Shown in pieces: positions 1 to 9,918 of a stretch of DNA of 24,317 nucleotides. Source of the stretch: Phaeoceros laevis (taxonomy: Eukaryota; Anthocerotophyta; Anthocerotopsida; Notothyladales); contig JBNGIQ010002602.1 in NCBI GenBank assembly GCA_049999765.1, forward strand, positions 1 through 24,317, read 5' to 3'. The stretch's first letter is position 1. The number at the start of each line of letters is the position of its first letter. The notes under the pieces are model-generated. The model did no database searches and was not told the DNA's origin. It saw only the letters and a program-made list of their open reading frames with translations. The translations under genes and the position numbers were made by a program.

Positions 1-191
1 AGAAGATGAGAAGATGAGAAGATGAGAAGATGAGAAGATGAGAAGATGAGAAGATGAGAAGATGAGAAGATGAGAAGATGAGAAGATGAGAAGATGAGAA
101 GATGAGAAGATGAGAAGATGAGAAGATGAGAAGATGAGAAGATGAGAAGATGAGAAGATGAGAAGATGAGAAGATGAGAAGATGAGAAGAT
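1..191. repeat. (AGAAGATG)n microsatellite
   Basis: A perfect 8-bp tandem repeat with about 24 copies. It runs from the first base of the window to position 191, where the phase breaks. One strand is pure purine apart from the T, so it is GA-rich. The left end lies outside the window, so the full array length is unknown. Confidence 0.98.
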
Positions 192-340
192 AATCCTAGC
201 AACCTTGGAAACTAATAGTTTTAACAAGTATGTATGTATGTATAACTTAATAAACTTAAATATGTATGTATGTACACTAATAAAACTATATAAAAAATTC
301 CTACACTCCTTGAACATAACCGGTTTTTTTCCGGCTACTA

Positions 341-380
341 TCAAACTCAACCTGCAAACATCAAACTCAACTTGCAAAAA
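341..380. repeat. Two tandem copies of a 20-bp unit
   Basis: The unit TCAAACTCAACCTGCAAACA at 341-360 is followed directly by a copy at 361-380 with two differences. Related fragments (CAACCTGCA) recur near 440. Confidence 0.85.
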
Positions 381-836
381 TCCTACAGTTCTCCATGTGA
401 ATCGGTTATAGTGACTTTTTATTTCCGGCCAAAATTTTTTCAACCTGCACTACAGGCAACCGGTTATACAAGAGTAGTTGCCGGTTTTTGGTGAGCGCTG
501 GTCGGGATTGAGGCGCCTTACTAAGAGTAGGTGTTCTTCTACCACTTGTCACTATCGACTGCAAATCTCATTGAAAACAAGTGTCTCAATTTTCCGAGCT
601 CGTGGCCTTATCGTAGACTCCATGCAACCTTGCTTCCGTCCTTCTTCAGCTGCAACATTCTGAATTTCACTTTGACAAAGAAGCTGAGGCACCGGGAGAT
701 CCACCATCGATTGCAGCGTACGCTCGCGCACTAAACCTCTTGAAAGCAAAACCATGCAAAGCGCCTCGTGCGCATCTCACAATTGCATAGCCCGAAGAAT
801 GGAAACATTCACCATCGCGCCACCGGCTGGCAAACG

Positions 837-907
837 TGCACACAAACCACACCTTGCAAATAGCCTGACAACCATGCACACAAACCACACCCTGCAAATA
901 GCCTGAT
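837..907. repeat. Two tandem copies of a 38-bp unit
   Basis: The unit starts TGCACACAAACCACACC at 837 and again at 875. The second copy is almost identical through GCAAATAGCCTGA. No coding meaning is evident. Confidence 0.85.
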
Positions 908-963
908 ACCGCTTCCTACATCGGGGCTCGCCAACCGGATAACAACTCGCCAGTTCCCTTAAT

Positions 964-1046
964 GTAGGTTAATGGCCCCCTGTCGCGCCGGATAGCGTTA
1001 TATGTCATAACGCATAATCCGGCCCTCCCGGGGGCCATTAACCTAC
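964..1046. repeat. Long interrupted inverted repeat (foldback)
   Basis: A perfect 17-bp outer stem, 964-980 against 1030-1046 (GTAGGTTAATGGCCCCC and its complement), encloses two further inner stems: GCCGGAT at 987-993 with 1017-1023, and GCGTTAT at 995-1001 with 1007-1013. The whole 83 bp can fold into one long hairpin. CTTAA lies just outside each end (958-962 and 1048-1052), one base away from the stems, and could be a short target-site duplication. It could be a miniature foldback element or an RNA hairpin source; the sequence alone does not decide. Confidence 0.8.
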
Positions 1047-1153
1047 TCTTAAAAGTAACAAACCTTCGTGACTAGCAGCCATATTATAACATTTCATTGA
1101 ATGTAACTTGTGGTACATCATACCTCCACAGTAAAAGAACATTTGCATGTTGT

Positions 1154-1263
1154 CATCATGCTGTCAAGCACATCAATTCAAAGTGCCATCTCCACAACTT
1201 CATTGCATCATCATGCTGTCAAGCACATCAATTCAAAGTGCCATCTCCACAACTTCATTGCAT
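1154..1263. repeat. Two tandem copies of a 55-bp unit
   Basis: CATCATGCTGTCAAGCACATC begins at 1154 and again at 1209, and the 55 bp that follow are identical. A third copy would start at 1264 but diverges after a few bases. The identity implies a recent duplication. Confidence 0.93.
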
Positions 1264-1394
1264 CATCGTGAAACATATGTTTCAAAGAAGCGTACACTTG
1301 ATATAAATTCAAAACCACACACATACATACTGCAAACGCAGTATGTGTTTGCATTTCATACATACATACAGCCTACATACAGCCTGCTCGTTGT

Positions 1395-1428
1395 CATCTG
1401 ACCTAGGACATCTGACCTAGGACATCTG
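1395..1428. repeat. 14-bp tandem repeat, 2.4 copies
   Basis: CATCTGACCTAGGA is repeated at 1395-1408 and 1409-1422 and is followed by CATCTG. Each unit contains CCTAGG. Confidence 0.88.
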
Positions 1429-3424
1429 TACATGACATTGCCTTTTACAAGGGCTTGCCTTGTATCAAGGCAAGAAGACTTGCGATGTATACTAAGACAA
1501 GACGAGGTCTCTTGCGGTGCCCGTACTAACACGTCCGTGAGGCAGCATCCCCGTTGCTTGATTAGATCAAGACAACAATGGTGCACCAGCAAGCTTAAAA
1601 GGCAGCTGCAAAACCAGATCTTGGCTTGTTCAGAAAAATTATTGCATCATTTTTGCTTTATGCCAGTCAGGCATTTGGCTAGTCTGGCCTTGTGTCGCAT
1701 GATTTCAACCTGTCTGGCATACGATTCCGGTAACCCAATCTGGGCAGAAGGTGAGTATCCATGACTAAGACGTGTATTCATAACCAGTCCGATTTTTACT
1801 AAGCCCTGAAAACTACTGTATGCAGGTATCTGGACATCGCTTTGATGTGTAACATTCAGCGAATACAGCCTTGACTTTGAAACTTGCACCGGGAGACAGA
1901 CTAATGCGATTTTACTTTGGAGACAAGCGTATGCAACATTCAGAAAGGTATGCACCTCTCAAAATGAAGGTAGGAGGCCAAATACAGGTCTTGTGCAATC
2001 AAATTTGATCATGGAACTTCTGTGCGCAGGCAACAGCAAGCTTTAAAACAGAATGCAACTTAACATAGCATATGCTGCTATGATTGTTTCTCAGCATGAC
2101 CAAGGACCATCTAGACTTGCGAAGCATGGTGCAGACAGTAAACCAACCGCCAGCAACCAACCAACAGGATCACAACGGGCACATGGGGGTGAGCCATGTC
2201 TCCCCCACTCCTCATCGGTACCAAGTGGGCTCATCGCAAGGGTTTCTGGAAGTACTCTTGGTAAACCCTCCCCGATCGTGACCTGTGGAACGCATCTAGC
2301 AAAACACCTCAGATGCCAAAGATGTTAGTGTTTACTACTCTACATTTGTGGCAGGGATACCCACTCAACACCCAAAATCATAGCATCCAGGCTTCAACAT
2401 GCAGCAGTATTGACGCAAAAATAGCAGCAAGAGTAAGTGGCCTAGAGGATCTTAGCCTGAATGCCACCTCTGGTGTTTGCTGGGACATTTTTGTTGCCCT
2501 GATCTTCTCAGCAACTCCTCCTTCAAATCCAAAATCTTAGGCCGCAGGTATGCAGGTACTTGGATAGCAGGGAATTGTATTGCACGTTTGCAAGTGCCAG
2601 GGCACTGGACAGGAAGCAGGGAGCAGGTAGGCTGGGCAAGGCACTGGTCACAGGACTGGACGGAGAGCAGATTGGAAAGCTTGTCAAGAAGACTAACTGG
2701 GCATTTGTTATGCTAAAAAACTGAGGGCAAGGGAACTGTAAAGCACAGGGGCTAGGTGGTGAATGGTGAGACAACAGGGCAGTGGCAATGAGGCTAGGAT
2801 GAAAGCTTGACACGAGGCTAAGAGCTAGCCAGCAGACTCAACTTCACAACGGAAAACTGTGGTAGGCAAAAGGTGGCAGGATGTAGAAAGCAAACAGCAT
2901 GGCAGCGAGCCGGGGGAGAGAGTGGACAGGCAGTGGAGGAGGGACAGGCAATGGAGAAGAGGAGAGGAGAACGGCGGGAATGTGAGATAAACTTGAGAGC
3001 AGAGTGGTTTAGGGACCAGAATGGCAGTGGTTTATATAGGTCTATTGAGCCAGGCATCACAAATGTGTGACGGCCGAGATTAGTACACTCAAATCGAGGA
3101 ATGTATAAACAAAGCCTGACTTGTCAATTCACTGAATAGAAAATCCCATCCAGCTTTCCGCAGTGATGTGGCCTTCTCAGGTCCAAGCAGCTGTCTAGCC
3201 GGCACTTGGAAGCTTAAAAAAAGATGCATCATTGCAAAGTAGAGCCGTCACGTAATAATGCTTGGCTAACTTTGCCAGAGATGCTCTGCACATGAATCAT
3301 CGTGTTTCATGTGTACAGAAGGCTAACGGTCAGTATTTTCTCAAGCTCACAATACCTTGTCAATATACAATGTGCAATTGACGACATGCATTTACTACCT
3401 ATATGCTGCCAGTCTGGCCAGAAC

Positions 3425-3488
3425 TCTCGAGAATACATGTCACCAGTTTAGTGAACCTTCGAGAATACTTGTCACCCGTCTAGTGAAC
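3425..3488. repeat. Two diverged tandem copies of a 32-bp unit
   Basis: TCGAGAATACATGTCACC at 3427 recurs at 3459 as TCGAGAATACTTGTCACC, and both copies end in TAGTGAAC. A handful of substitutions separate them, so this duplication is older than the one at 1154-1263. Confidence 0.85.
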
Positions 3489-3740
3489 CGTTTTTCGTAA
3501 AAAAAGCCCTGGGCAGGTCATGAAAAACGTTATGTTTCATGAGTACAGAAAAACCCGTTACTCGTTGTAGCTCCAAATGCTATTTCCAACTAAAAAAGCC
3601 ATCATTCGGCATATCTTACCTCTATACTGCGAAATCAAGGCTTGTTGTCACCATGGTAATGGTACAGCGTATGTACCAAGTCTTGGTAACCTTCTCCTTA
3701 CAGATTTGGCATCTGCAAATCATGCATAAGCAAAACTTAG

Positions 3741-4242
3741 CACACAAATTACATCACAATCACACACATACATACTCTCCAGGTCCTTCCTCTCTCTACT
3801 CTCTCACTAGCGGTGTCTCAAAGGTTTTGGCTGTGGCGTGGGCGTCCAGCTAGGGTTTTTGCGCCGTTTTCTGTGTTTTTCTGCTCTCCTGCTATCCGAT
3901 CGTCCTCCAACCAGGTGCATTGCACGCGTGAGACCAAGGCAGTTCTAGCGATCCTAACAAATCTGTTTTGGTGCTGTTCCTTGCTGCTCACATCACTCCC
4001 TTGCTGTGTGTTCTGACTGCTAACCTCGTCCCCTAGCGTGTTTTGTCTTTTGCTGTCCCTAGTGAGTGCATTTTGTCATCTCCCGCCACCGTCACCCCTT
4101 TTTTAACCGCTGACATCTTCACCAGATTGCTGTTTGTCCTCACTGATCTCTCAGTTTCTGCTACACCTATTTCCAATTGTTGCTCACGCCACCTCAACGT
4201 CCATCCCTCCCTGCGTGCCATCTCTCGCCCGGTTCTCTATTT
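3741..4242 (+). other. Pyrimidine-rich leader-like stretch
   Basis: This stretch is strongly T/C-rich on the plus strand (CACACATACATACTCTCC, then CTCTCTACTCTCTCACTAG). It lies just upstream of the frame at 4243, as a 5' leader might. No clear TATA box or other defining element was found, so a regulatory role is only a guess. Confidence 0.3.
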
Positions 4243-4627
4243 ATGGTGACTACCAGAAGTGGCCGACGAGTGAGAGCCATCCGCCCTTCCGCCCCTGCTC
4301 CTATCCCTGCCATTCCTACTGAAGCCCATCCTCCACTGCCAGATTACGCAAGAGAACTGCCCGCTCTTCTTTCCACTCTCCGCCACCAAGTCACACCAAC
4401 TCTGCCCACCACACAGCCCCCCCGGTACCACCCCCTTGACTGAATTCCTTCAGTCCTTGTCTGCCCAAGTCCAGGACATCCTAGCTACTCCGCCACAGAC
4501 AGAGGACGACCTCATCTTGGCAATTTATCACATATCCACTTCCATTGCCAGACACGCTGCATCTGAACTAACCCGTAGGGCTGCACAGCACACAGACGAC
4601 ACATCAGATACCCCCTCTTCTACCTGA
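4243..4627 (+). pseudogene. Unrecognised short protein frame broken at a C run
   Basis: An ATG at 4243 opens a frame starting MVTTRSGRRVRAIRP. It continues as a Pro/Ala/Thr-rich segment to a run of seven Cs near 4422-4428. There the frame is lost, and the +1 frame carries on as a more globular, alpha-helical-looking stretch (TEFLQSLSAQVQDIL, then LILAIYHISTSIARHAA) to a stop at 4627. Read across the run it would be about 128 residues. A one-base indel in the C run, or a sequencing error there, is the simplest explanation. The start is basic and disordered, like the N-terminus of some retrotransposon gag or DNA-associated proteins, but I do not recognise a family. Its neighbour is another broken frame at 4945-6048. 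Confidence 0.4.
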
Positions 4628-4944
4628 CGGACTGTGTGCTTCCTACTCACTTGCTGACTGCTGATTGTGTGCTCCCTGTTCACTGCCTCTTTGTTGATCA
4701 CTATTGGTACAAAGACGCCACTTCATTAGCAAGACAGGGAGTCACCAAGACAGGGAGTCACCAAGACAAGGAGTCAGCCTACCACCAACGAAGGACTGAA
4801 GCAAGGCTGCCTCCCCCCCCCCCCCCCCCTCTTTATCAGCAAGGCAAGGAGGCAGCTAGGAAAGGAGTCAGCAAATACAAGAGGACCTGAAGGGTGAGGA
4901 AGGGAGAGAGCAAAGAGATTCGCAGCTCAACACAATCGGGGAAC
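4628..4944. repeat. Spacer with 16-bp tandem repeats and a 17-C run
   Basis: CAAGACAGGGAGTCAC is repeated three times at 4730-4777, the last copy diverged. Further AAGGAGTCAG pieces follow near 4865-4875. A homopolymer of 17 Cs sits at 4813-4829. No gene is visible. Confidence 0.8.
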
Positions 4945-6048
4945 ATGGATTTCCATTACCACGATGATTTTCTTACTATCTGCTCCAGGAAGGAAGTGTT
5001 CCGAGCATGGGTGCAACAGCACCCTCGGCACCAACACTTGCTACAGGAAGACTGGTTGTACCTTGGAAACTGGGCCACCACGGTCGTTATAGCTAATGAT
5101 ATTGTCCCCACTGCAAGTGATGAATGGTGTCTGCCTTGGGAAGCCAAGCCAGGGGACTTGGCCTTTGATCTGCACCATGAACCAGGCACTAATTACCTCA
5201 CCATCCAGGAACTGGCATGCATACCAAAGGACGCAGACCCTGATAATCAGGCAGACAACCAGTCAGAGCAGGAGGTCGAATGGGCACCAACCAACATGCG
5301 ATCATGGATCAACGCCCACTGTGGCGTACAGGAGAGGAGGCATTGTCCTGTATCGAGCAGACAATGTTGCAGTGCACCCGCCGAAGGAGAACAAAAACAA
5401 GCCAATGATACGTCTTCACGATACTGAAATCAACAAAATGCTATCCACAGGACAGGTGCCGCAGGGTCTCAGGAGCAACCTCCAAGAACAGTTCGTTGCT
5501 GCTCCAATCCTGCAAAGATGAAGAAGTGGTTAGCTACGCACCTCAAGAAAGTTGCGGCAAGCAATTGGGTGGCTATGCACAGCTGCACTTTAGATCTGCA
5601 CACCAGGTTCAGGCAGGGAGGCATTGGGTGGACATCTATGCAGGCCATTATGACTCACCCCACCACACTGGTCATCAAGAAAGGTGGACAGAGTCCCTCC
5701 ATTATGGATGAGGCATACAAGTTTGTACCTACCAGAGATGGTCGTAGGCTTTTTATGAATGAATATGTGTGCTTCGAAGACAAGGAGGCCCTGGGTTGGA
5801 TCACCTACCACACCATGGAATGGGCCTCGGAGGCCATCTACAAAGAGGTCAAGACACAGGATCCCTTTTTCATGGGAAAATTCCCTTGGGACATGGAGGT
5901 TGGCAGACACATCGCCAGGAAAGGGCCACCGGAGGCACACGTGGACTTCAGCCTTCAGGTGCCAGCATACTGCTCATTCACGGGGCAGCCCTCAGGGGAA
6001 GGCCACAACCAAGAGGTGACAGGAGTGCTCACTCGGCTGCAGCCATGA
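4945..6048 (+). pseudogene. Unrecognised protein frame with two frameshifts
   Basis: An ATG at 4945 (MDFHYHDDFLTICSRKEVF) opens a frame of ordinary globular composition, with many Trp, Tyr and acidic residues. Near 5315-5330 the sense moves to the +1 frame (GGIVLYRADNVAVHPPKEN), and near 5513-5518 it moves back (MKKWLATHLKKVAASNW). It continues without stops to 6048, about 365 residues in all. No stop codon interrupts the path, only the two shifts. The C-terminal part includes EYVCFEDKEALGWITYHTM. I recognise no domain and suggest no function. Introns could replace the frameshifts, but I saw no clear donor/acceptor pair. A decayed transposon-encoded protein is possible given the surroundings. 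Confidence 0.4.
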
Positions 6049-6503
6049 GGCATCTCTGGTACCACGGCAACTCCCCCAGCAGCTCTGCGCACGGCGATGA
6101 CATCGGCACTGCTTTCTAGTTAGCATCTACTTACTTGCATCGGCTTATATATGTGCAGCTTCTATCGGAGGTGTGGCACTGACCACCCACAAAAATTTCG
6201 AGCTGTATAGTCCTTTTGCTTTTTGTGCCATCAATGACAAAGGCAAGCAGGAACTCACCTTGGGTATTAATCGTTTGTTTCATTCACTACCTCCAGTAAC
6301 CTGCTTCACCAATGCTCAACCCTGCTCCACATGTTCCGTTGCCGCAAACTAACGTTGTCCAACTATGCCAAAATGCTTGCTCCGGGGAACGATTTCCTTC
6401 AACCATTCTTTCCACGGAGTTGCTACTAACCATTGTTTCCACCAGAGACTTGGTCCTTAGCGCCAACTTGTTACTTTTCTTCACAAAGCTTACTCTGCTC
6501 ACC
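6049..6503. other. Non-coding spacer
   Basis: I see nothing identifiable. A TATATATG-like patch occurs near 6146. A frame upstream of 6504 lacks protein-like composition. Confidence 0.5.
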
Positions 6504-6830
6504 ATGTCTACCTATGATCAAACTGCTCAATCTGACCACATTGCTCATTCTGACAATCTGATCAATCTGCTCAACAAGCTCAACATGCCGCTCATGCAGC
6601 AGCTCCTAAGTTCTGACTCTAAGAGCTGCCCAAATCTGTGTCCTCCACTTTGTCTTTTTTGCAGTAAACATGTACGCGAAGACGAGGATTTACCTTCACT
6701 ACTAATGCAACGATTACTCGTCCTGCTCTGCGTGCTGCCCAACTGCTGCTCTTTTATCTGCCCAAACTGCTCACCCAGCTCACCTGTTCCAAGGTCAACA
6801 CGTCAAATCGCTTTCCAAGCCCAATACTAA
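6504..6830 (+). CDS. Hypothetical 108-residue frame
   Basis: An ATG in good eukaryotic context (CACCATGTC, 6504) starts MSTYDQTAQSDHIAHSDN. It is followed by a Leu/Asn-rich helix (LINLLNKLNMPLMQQLL) and a Cys-rich second half. The first 40 residues look protein-like. The second half is less convincing and may be out of frame. I do not recognise a family. It could be the N-terminal piece of a decayed gag-like protein or chance. Confidence 0.22.
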   Translation: MSTYDQTAQSDHIAHSDNLINLLNKLNMPLMQQLLSSDSKSCPNLCPPLCLFCSKHVREDEDLPSLLMQRLLVLLCVLPNCCSFICPNCSPSSPVPRSTRQIAFQAQY

Positions 6831-7343
6831 CCGTCCCAATGCTCAACCACAAGGGCGAAACTGTCCACTCACCTCAAAACCTCAAAATCCGCAAACCACC
6901 GACGATGCTCACAGCGCCAGGCCGCCCGTACGTCAGACATAGTTAAAGCTTGCCGCCGCTCAATACCTTACATCTTATGAACGACCACCAGCCAGCCTAG
7001 GCACACTCAAAACCACTACCATTGCAATTACTATGAGACCTTCCATCGCTGGTTCCGAGGCTCAATTCTCGAACATTCCACTCGACGACACTCTAACTCT
7101 GTTCCTTCCACGAAGCAGGCATACCAAAACCTGGCAAGACATTGCCGCTTCAGTCACCTGACCGCCACTCTTTCGAATTAAGCGCATTCATAGTCATGGG
7201 AACCAACGGCCCAAAGGCTTAAACTCCAAGTCTCGGGAAACACAGAAACACCGTACACCCACCCCGCCCTCTCAAGCACACCTAAAGCTTTACAGTCACA
7301 ATATCGGAAGGCAGGACCATGCCCAGCACTCACCCGCACAGGC
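6831..7343. other. Non-coding spacer
   Basis: Nothing recognised. The base composition is C/A-rich on the plus strand, like the flanking frames, which suggests old degraded coding sequence, but no frame stays open. Confidence 0.45.
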
Positions 7344-7733
7344 ATGCGCGATCACTCTCCGACGGTCTTCCCGGCTGGAGTCAGGACGAGGTCTAAACTG
7401 CGGAGAAGCCTGGAAGCCAGCTATCCCAGCTCCCAACCAGAGCTCTCCGCGCAATCACAGTCTTCCAACTCCAGCTCACAAACGGATCCTGAGAGCGGTC
7501 ATTCTACCTCTACCACCCAATCTTCTCCGGAGACAGCAGCTGCAAATCTGCAACGGCCGCCCAGGGACGCAATGGACCACCACAGAGAAATTGTCAGCTC
7601 ACAATATGGTCAGGACGACGAGGAAGACGATCAGTTGGAACAGTTCGCGCAACCGGTGGAGAGATGGAGGAACTACGCATTCCCTACACAGTCAGACCAT
7701 GATGCGCATCACGTCTCAGCCCACACAAGATAA
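7344..7733 (+). CDS. Hypothetical Ser/Gln-rich frame (129 residues)
   Basis: This frame starts MRDHSPTVFPAGVRTRSKL and is dominated by Ser, Gln, Pro and Thr. An acidic patch follows (DDEEDDQLEQF). It looks intrinsically disordered. It lies 134 bp upstream of the three-exon pseudogene at 7868-9628 on the same strand and could be an upstream exon of that gene. I could not find a donor/acceptor pair that joins the two frames convincingly. No known family. Confidence 0.3.
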   Translation: MRDHSPTVFPAGVRTRSKLRRSLEASYPSSQPELSAQSQSSNSSSQTDPESGHSTSTTQSSPETAAANLQRPPRDAMDHHREIVSSQYGQDDEEDDQLEQFAQPVERWRNYAFPTQSDHDAHHVSAHTR

Positions 7734-7867
7734 ACAATCCTCCACACATTCTGATGGTTCCACGCTTCCATTCCAACAACCCCGGAATGTATTGCTCGTT
7801 CTAATCCACTTGCGCTACGACTAACCTGCACATACGCCTTCTCCAACGGGATCCCAGCTCAGGAGCC

Positions 7868-9628
7868 ATGCGGGCAATTACTCAGGGAGATGTTGAGCAC
7901 CAGGACGCCTCCAACCTCGTCACACATGAATTCTTGTTAGCCAACCACCTGACAGCACAGGAAAGTGACGATCGATATGTCAGTACTGACCATATGCTGC
8001 AACACGTACAGAGCCAAATCTCAGACCTTCATCTCGAGTTGCTTAAGGTTAGTACAATACATCAACCTTCTGTTCATACTCAATGTTTGCCAAACCTTGT
8101 ACGCACTGTTTTTGCCAAAGAATAGGGCCCATATGGCCATAGACATTGCAGCTCTTCAGGATAACAGCCCTACATTCCGAAGAAACCCAAGCACACCGGA
8201 TACTCACCACCACACCCAACTCTGCATACAGGTCATGGAAAAGACAGAAGAGGCGATTCGAGCTGAGTGGCAGGCTCAAAAAGTCACCTTACAGGACCAA
8301 AATGCACAACTGGAGGACAAGGTAGCAGCTCTGGAGGAGAAGATAGCAGCTCTGGAAAATAGAAAAATCCCGGACCCAAGAATCATTGCACAACTCCAAG
8401 ATAATGTCTCCAACTTGGACAACAACGTCACGTTCCTCAGGAGGGCCATGGATGATGCCAAGCTTGGGGACGGGAGGAAACAACAGCAGGCCAGCCCTGT
8501 AGAACATGCTGCGATTGTTTAAGCCAGGCCAGGCACCGGCAGTCACCAAGATGGGCGGGACCCAAAACGCAGACTGTCTTACCCGGATGCTTCACCGGAC
8601 AAGATGTTTGTGGTATCCTCCCCGGCCAAAGGGACGCCACAGCCCATCAGAATGGTTATCCCTACTCCAGGAGTGAAGATTGGAGAGAAGCAAACCCTGC
8701 AATACAACAGTCCGGCTAAGCAAGCTCTCATGGCGGCAACAACACCGATAGGCAAAGCAAAGAAAATAGTAGTGGCATCTTTACCTATGACGGGACCAAA
8801 ACACCGCAGCGAAGTTGGCACTTCATCTGGAACCGGGGCGGCATTCGTAACAGCTCAGGACTTTGCGAAATCGGTGATCGTCACCAGGCAACCAACCAAT
8901 GACCTGAACAAGCCACCTCCGACACCTGCAGAAACTCATGTGTGCTGTTTCAAGGTCTAGCATATTGAATTTGTTAAAAGTGGTTGCAGCCATTCATACG
9001 AATAGTGCTAGTTGTATAGCTGCTTTATAAAATTGGTTGGTTGGACCTCACTAATCTCTAGGTTGGGCATGATGCTAGTATGAATTTTACCATTGTGGAG
9101 AGGTCGGATGGATCATTGCTGCCAATGACACTGCCACCAAGCCCATTCGAAGTCAAGAAGTGCTGGTCTACCCACTGCAAGGAGGAATTTACCAACGTAG
9201 AGAAGTGGTATAGCCAGAACTATCAACTGATTGTCAACAATCTTGCTCTCTATATGCGTATCGACAACGGAGAAGACTGATGGTTGGAGATCCTACATCG
9301 CTACGAAACGTTGTGCGCTTAGCTGCCCTAGCACCTGGAGTGTGCGCGGGACGCGGACCGTTCGGATGCCCTTCTGGCCCTGCGGCGCAAGATCCTCCAC
9401 GAGTACTGCTCAGAAGGAGGTGATATTAGTCGCTTTGAGGAGTTCTATATTAATTTCCACCTCAAGGTGTATGAACAGTTGGGCGAGGTTCCGGCGTACC
9501 TACCCTTTGCTGTTGGTTTAGCTCCGAGGAGCTTTGGGGACTTGGTGTCCTTGTAGTTGGCGGGGCGTGCACGTGAGAACAGGCGTGGTCGCGCCCGTGG
9601 TGCTCGTGGCAGTCGCCGCCGCAACTAG
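7868..9628 (+). pseudogene. Three-exon pseudogene with coiled coil and RG-rich tail
   Basis: Exon 1 (7868-8047), exon 2 (8160-8954) and exon 3 (9062-9628) join in phase 0 at GT-AG introns of 112 bp (8048-8159, donor AAG|GTTAGT, acceptor CTTCAG) and 107 bp (8955-9061, CACTAAT just before CTCTAG). The joined path is about 513 codons with five in-frame stops (8520, 9278, 9320, 9329, 9554) and no frameshift; random sequence would give about 24 stops. Exon 2 has a strong heptad coiled coil (DQNAQLEDKVAALEEKIAAL), followed by a Lys/Pro/Thr-rich part. Exon 3 encodes a globular piece (FEEFYINFHLKVYEQLG) and ends with a basic tail (GRARENRRGRARGARGSRRR). I do not recognise the family. The basic tail suggests nucleic-acid binding, and a decayed gag-like protein is an alternative. 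The introns are inferred from frame continuity only. Confidence 0.45.
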
Positions 9629-9918
9629 TTTTGTGTTTGACTTTTAAGTTTGGTTTTTCCTACTGGATAGTGGTTAGGCCATCAGAAGTTGGACAAGAAA
9701 TAATTCTATTTTCCTGCCAAGTTGTGTGGATTTTGGTTTTAAAACCAGTTTGGGTTGATTAAATGGTAAAATCCTTGTGGAAATTACCTTAAGTCATTTC
9801 GTGGAGTTAAACATTGTGGTGCATGTGGAAAGGAGACTTCCCGAACACACCAAGTGATGAAGAGCCGCCCACTCTAAGTCCGTGGAGCAGAGGACCAGTC
9901 CACACCCCGAATTTTTAG
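9629..9918 (+). other. Leader region of the gypsy element, no LTR identified
   Basis: This T-rich stretch contains AATAATTCTATTTT near 9700 and TTAAACATTGTGGTGCATGTGG near 9807. The latter could be an LTR end followed by a primer-binding site, but it does not match a tRNA 3' end that I know. No matching copy exists after 16528, so an LTR cannot be defined by pairing. Confidence 0.3.

Larger units (their letters stand above)
192..963. other. Intergenic stretch with small tandem repeats
   Basis: I see no convincing gene. The AT-rich start contains TATG repeats near 229-243 and 262-274. Two short tandem duplications (341-380 and 837-907) are listed separately. Frames here are short, overlap each other on both strands and show no family motif. 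Confidence 0.6.
1047..3740. other. Non-coding stretch, no recognisable gene
   Basis: I see no gene I can support. The frames present are short, mutually overlapping and without motifs. 2570-3020 is rich in GGCA/GGGAGCAGG purine runs on the plus strand, which produces Pro/Ser-rich shadow frames on the minus strand. Tandem duplications at 1154-1263, 1395-1428 and 3425-3488 are listed separately. A 9-bp hairpin stem (1325-1333 with 1338-1346, ACATACTGC) lies in a CATA-rich patch. Confidence 0.55.

Noticed and set aside
1154-1263. Possible CRISPR-like array
   Set aside because: Units are adjacent without unique spacers, only two copies exist, and the context is eukaryotic.
2523-3060. Two minus-strand Ser/Pro-rich frames
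   Set aside because: They are complements of the purine-rich GGCA/GGGAGCAGG stretch; low complexity and no homology signal.
8048-8159. Reading exon 2 of the pseudogene as starting at the upstream ATG near 8133
   Set aside because: The intron with acceptor at 8159 keeps phase 0 with exon 1, and the residues before 8160 add nothing recognisable. The alternative start remains possible.
9807-9840. Gypsy primer-binding site candidate TTAAACATTGTGGTGCATGTGG
   Set aside because: There is no match to a tRNA 3' end that I can name and no paired LTR; it is mentioned only in the leader description.
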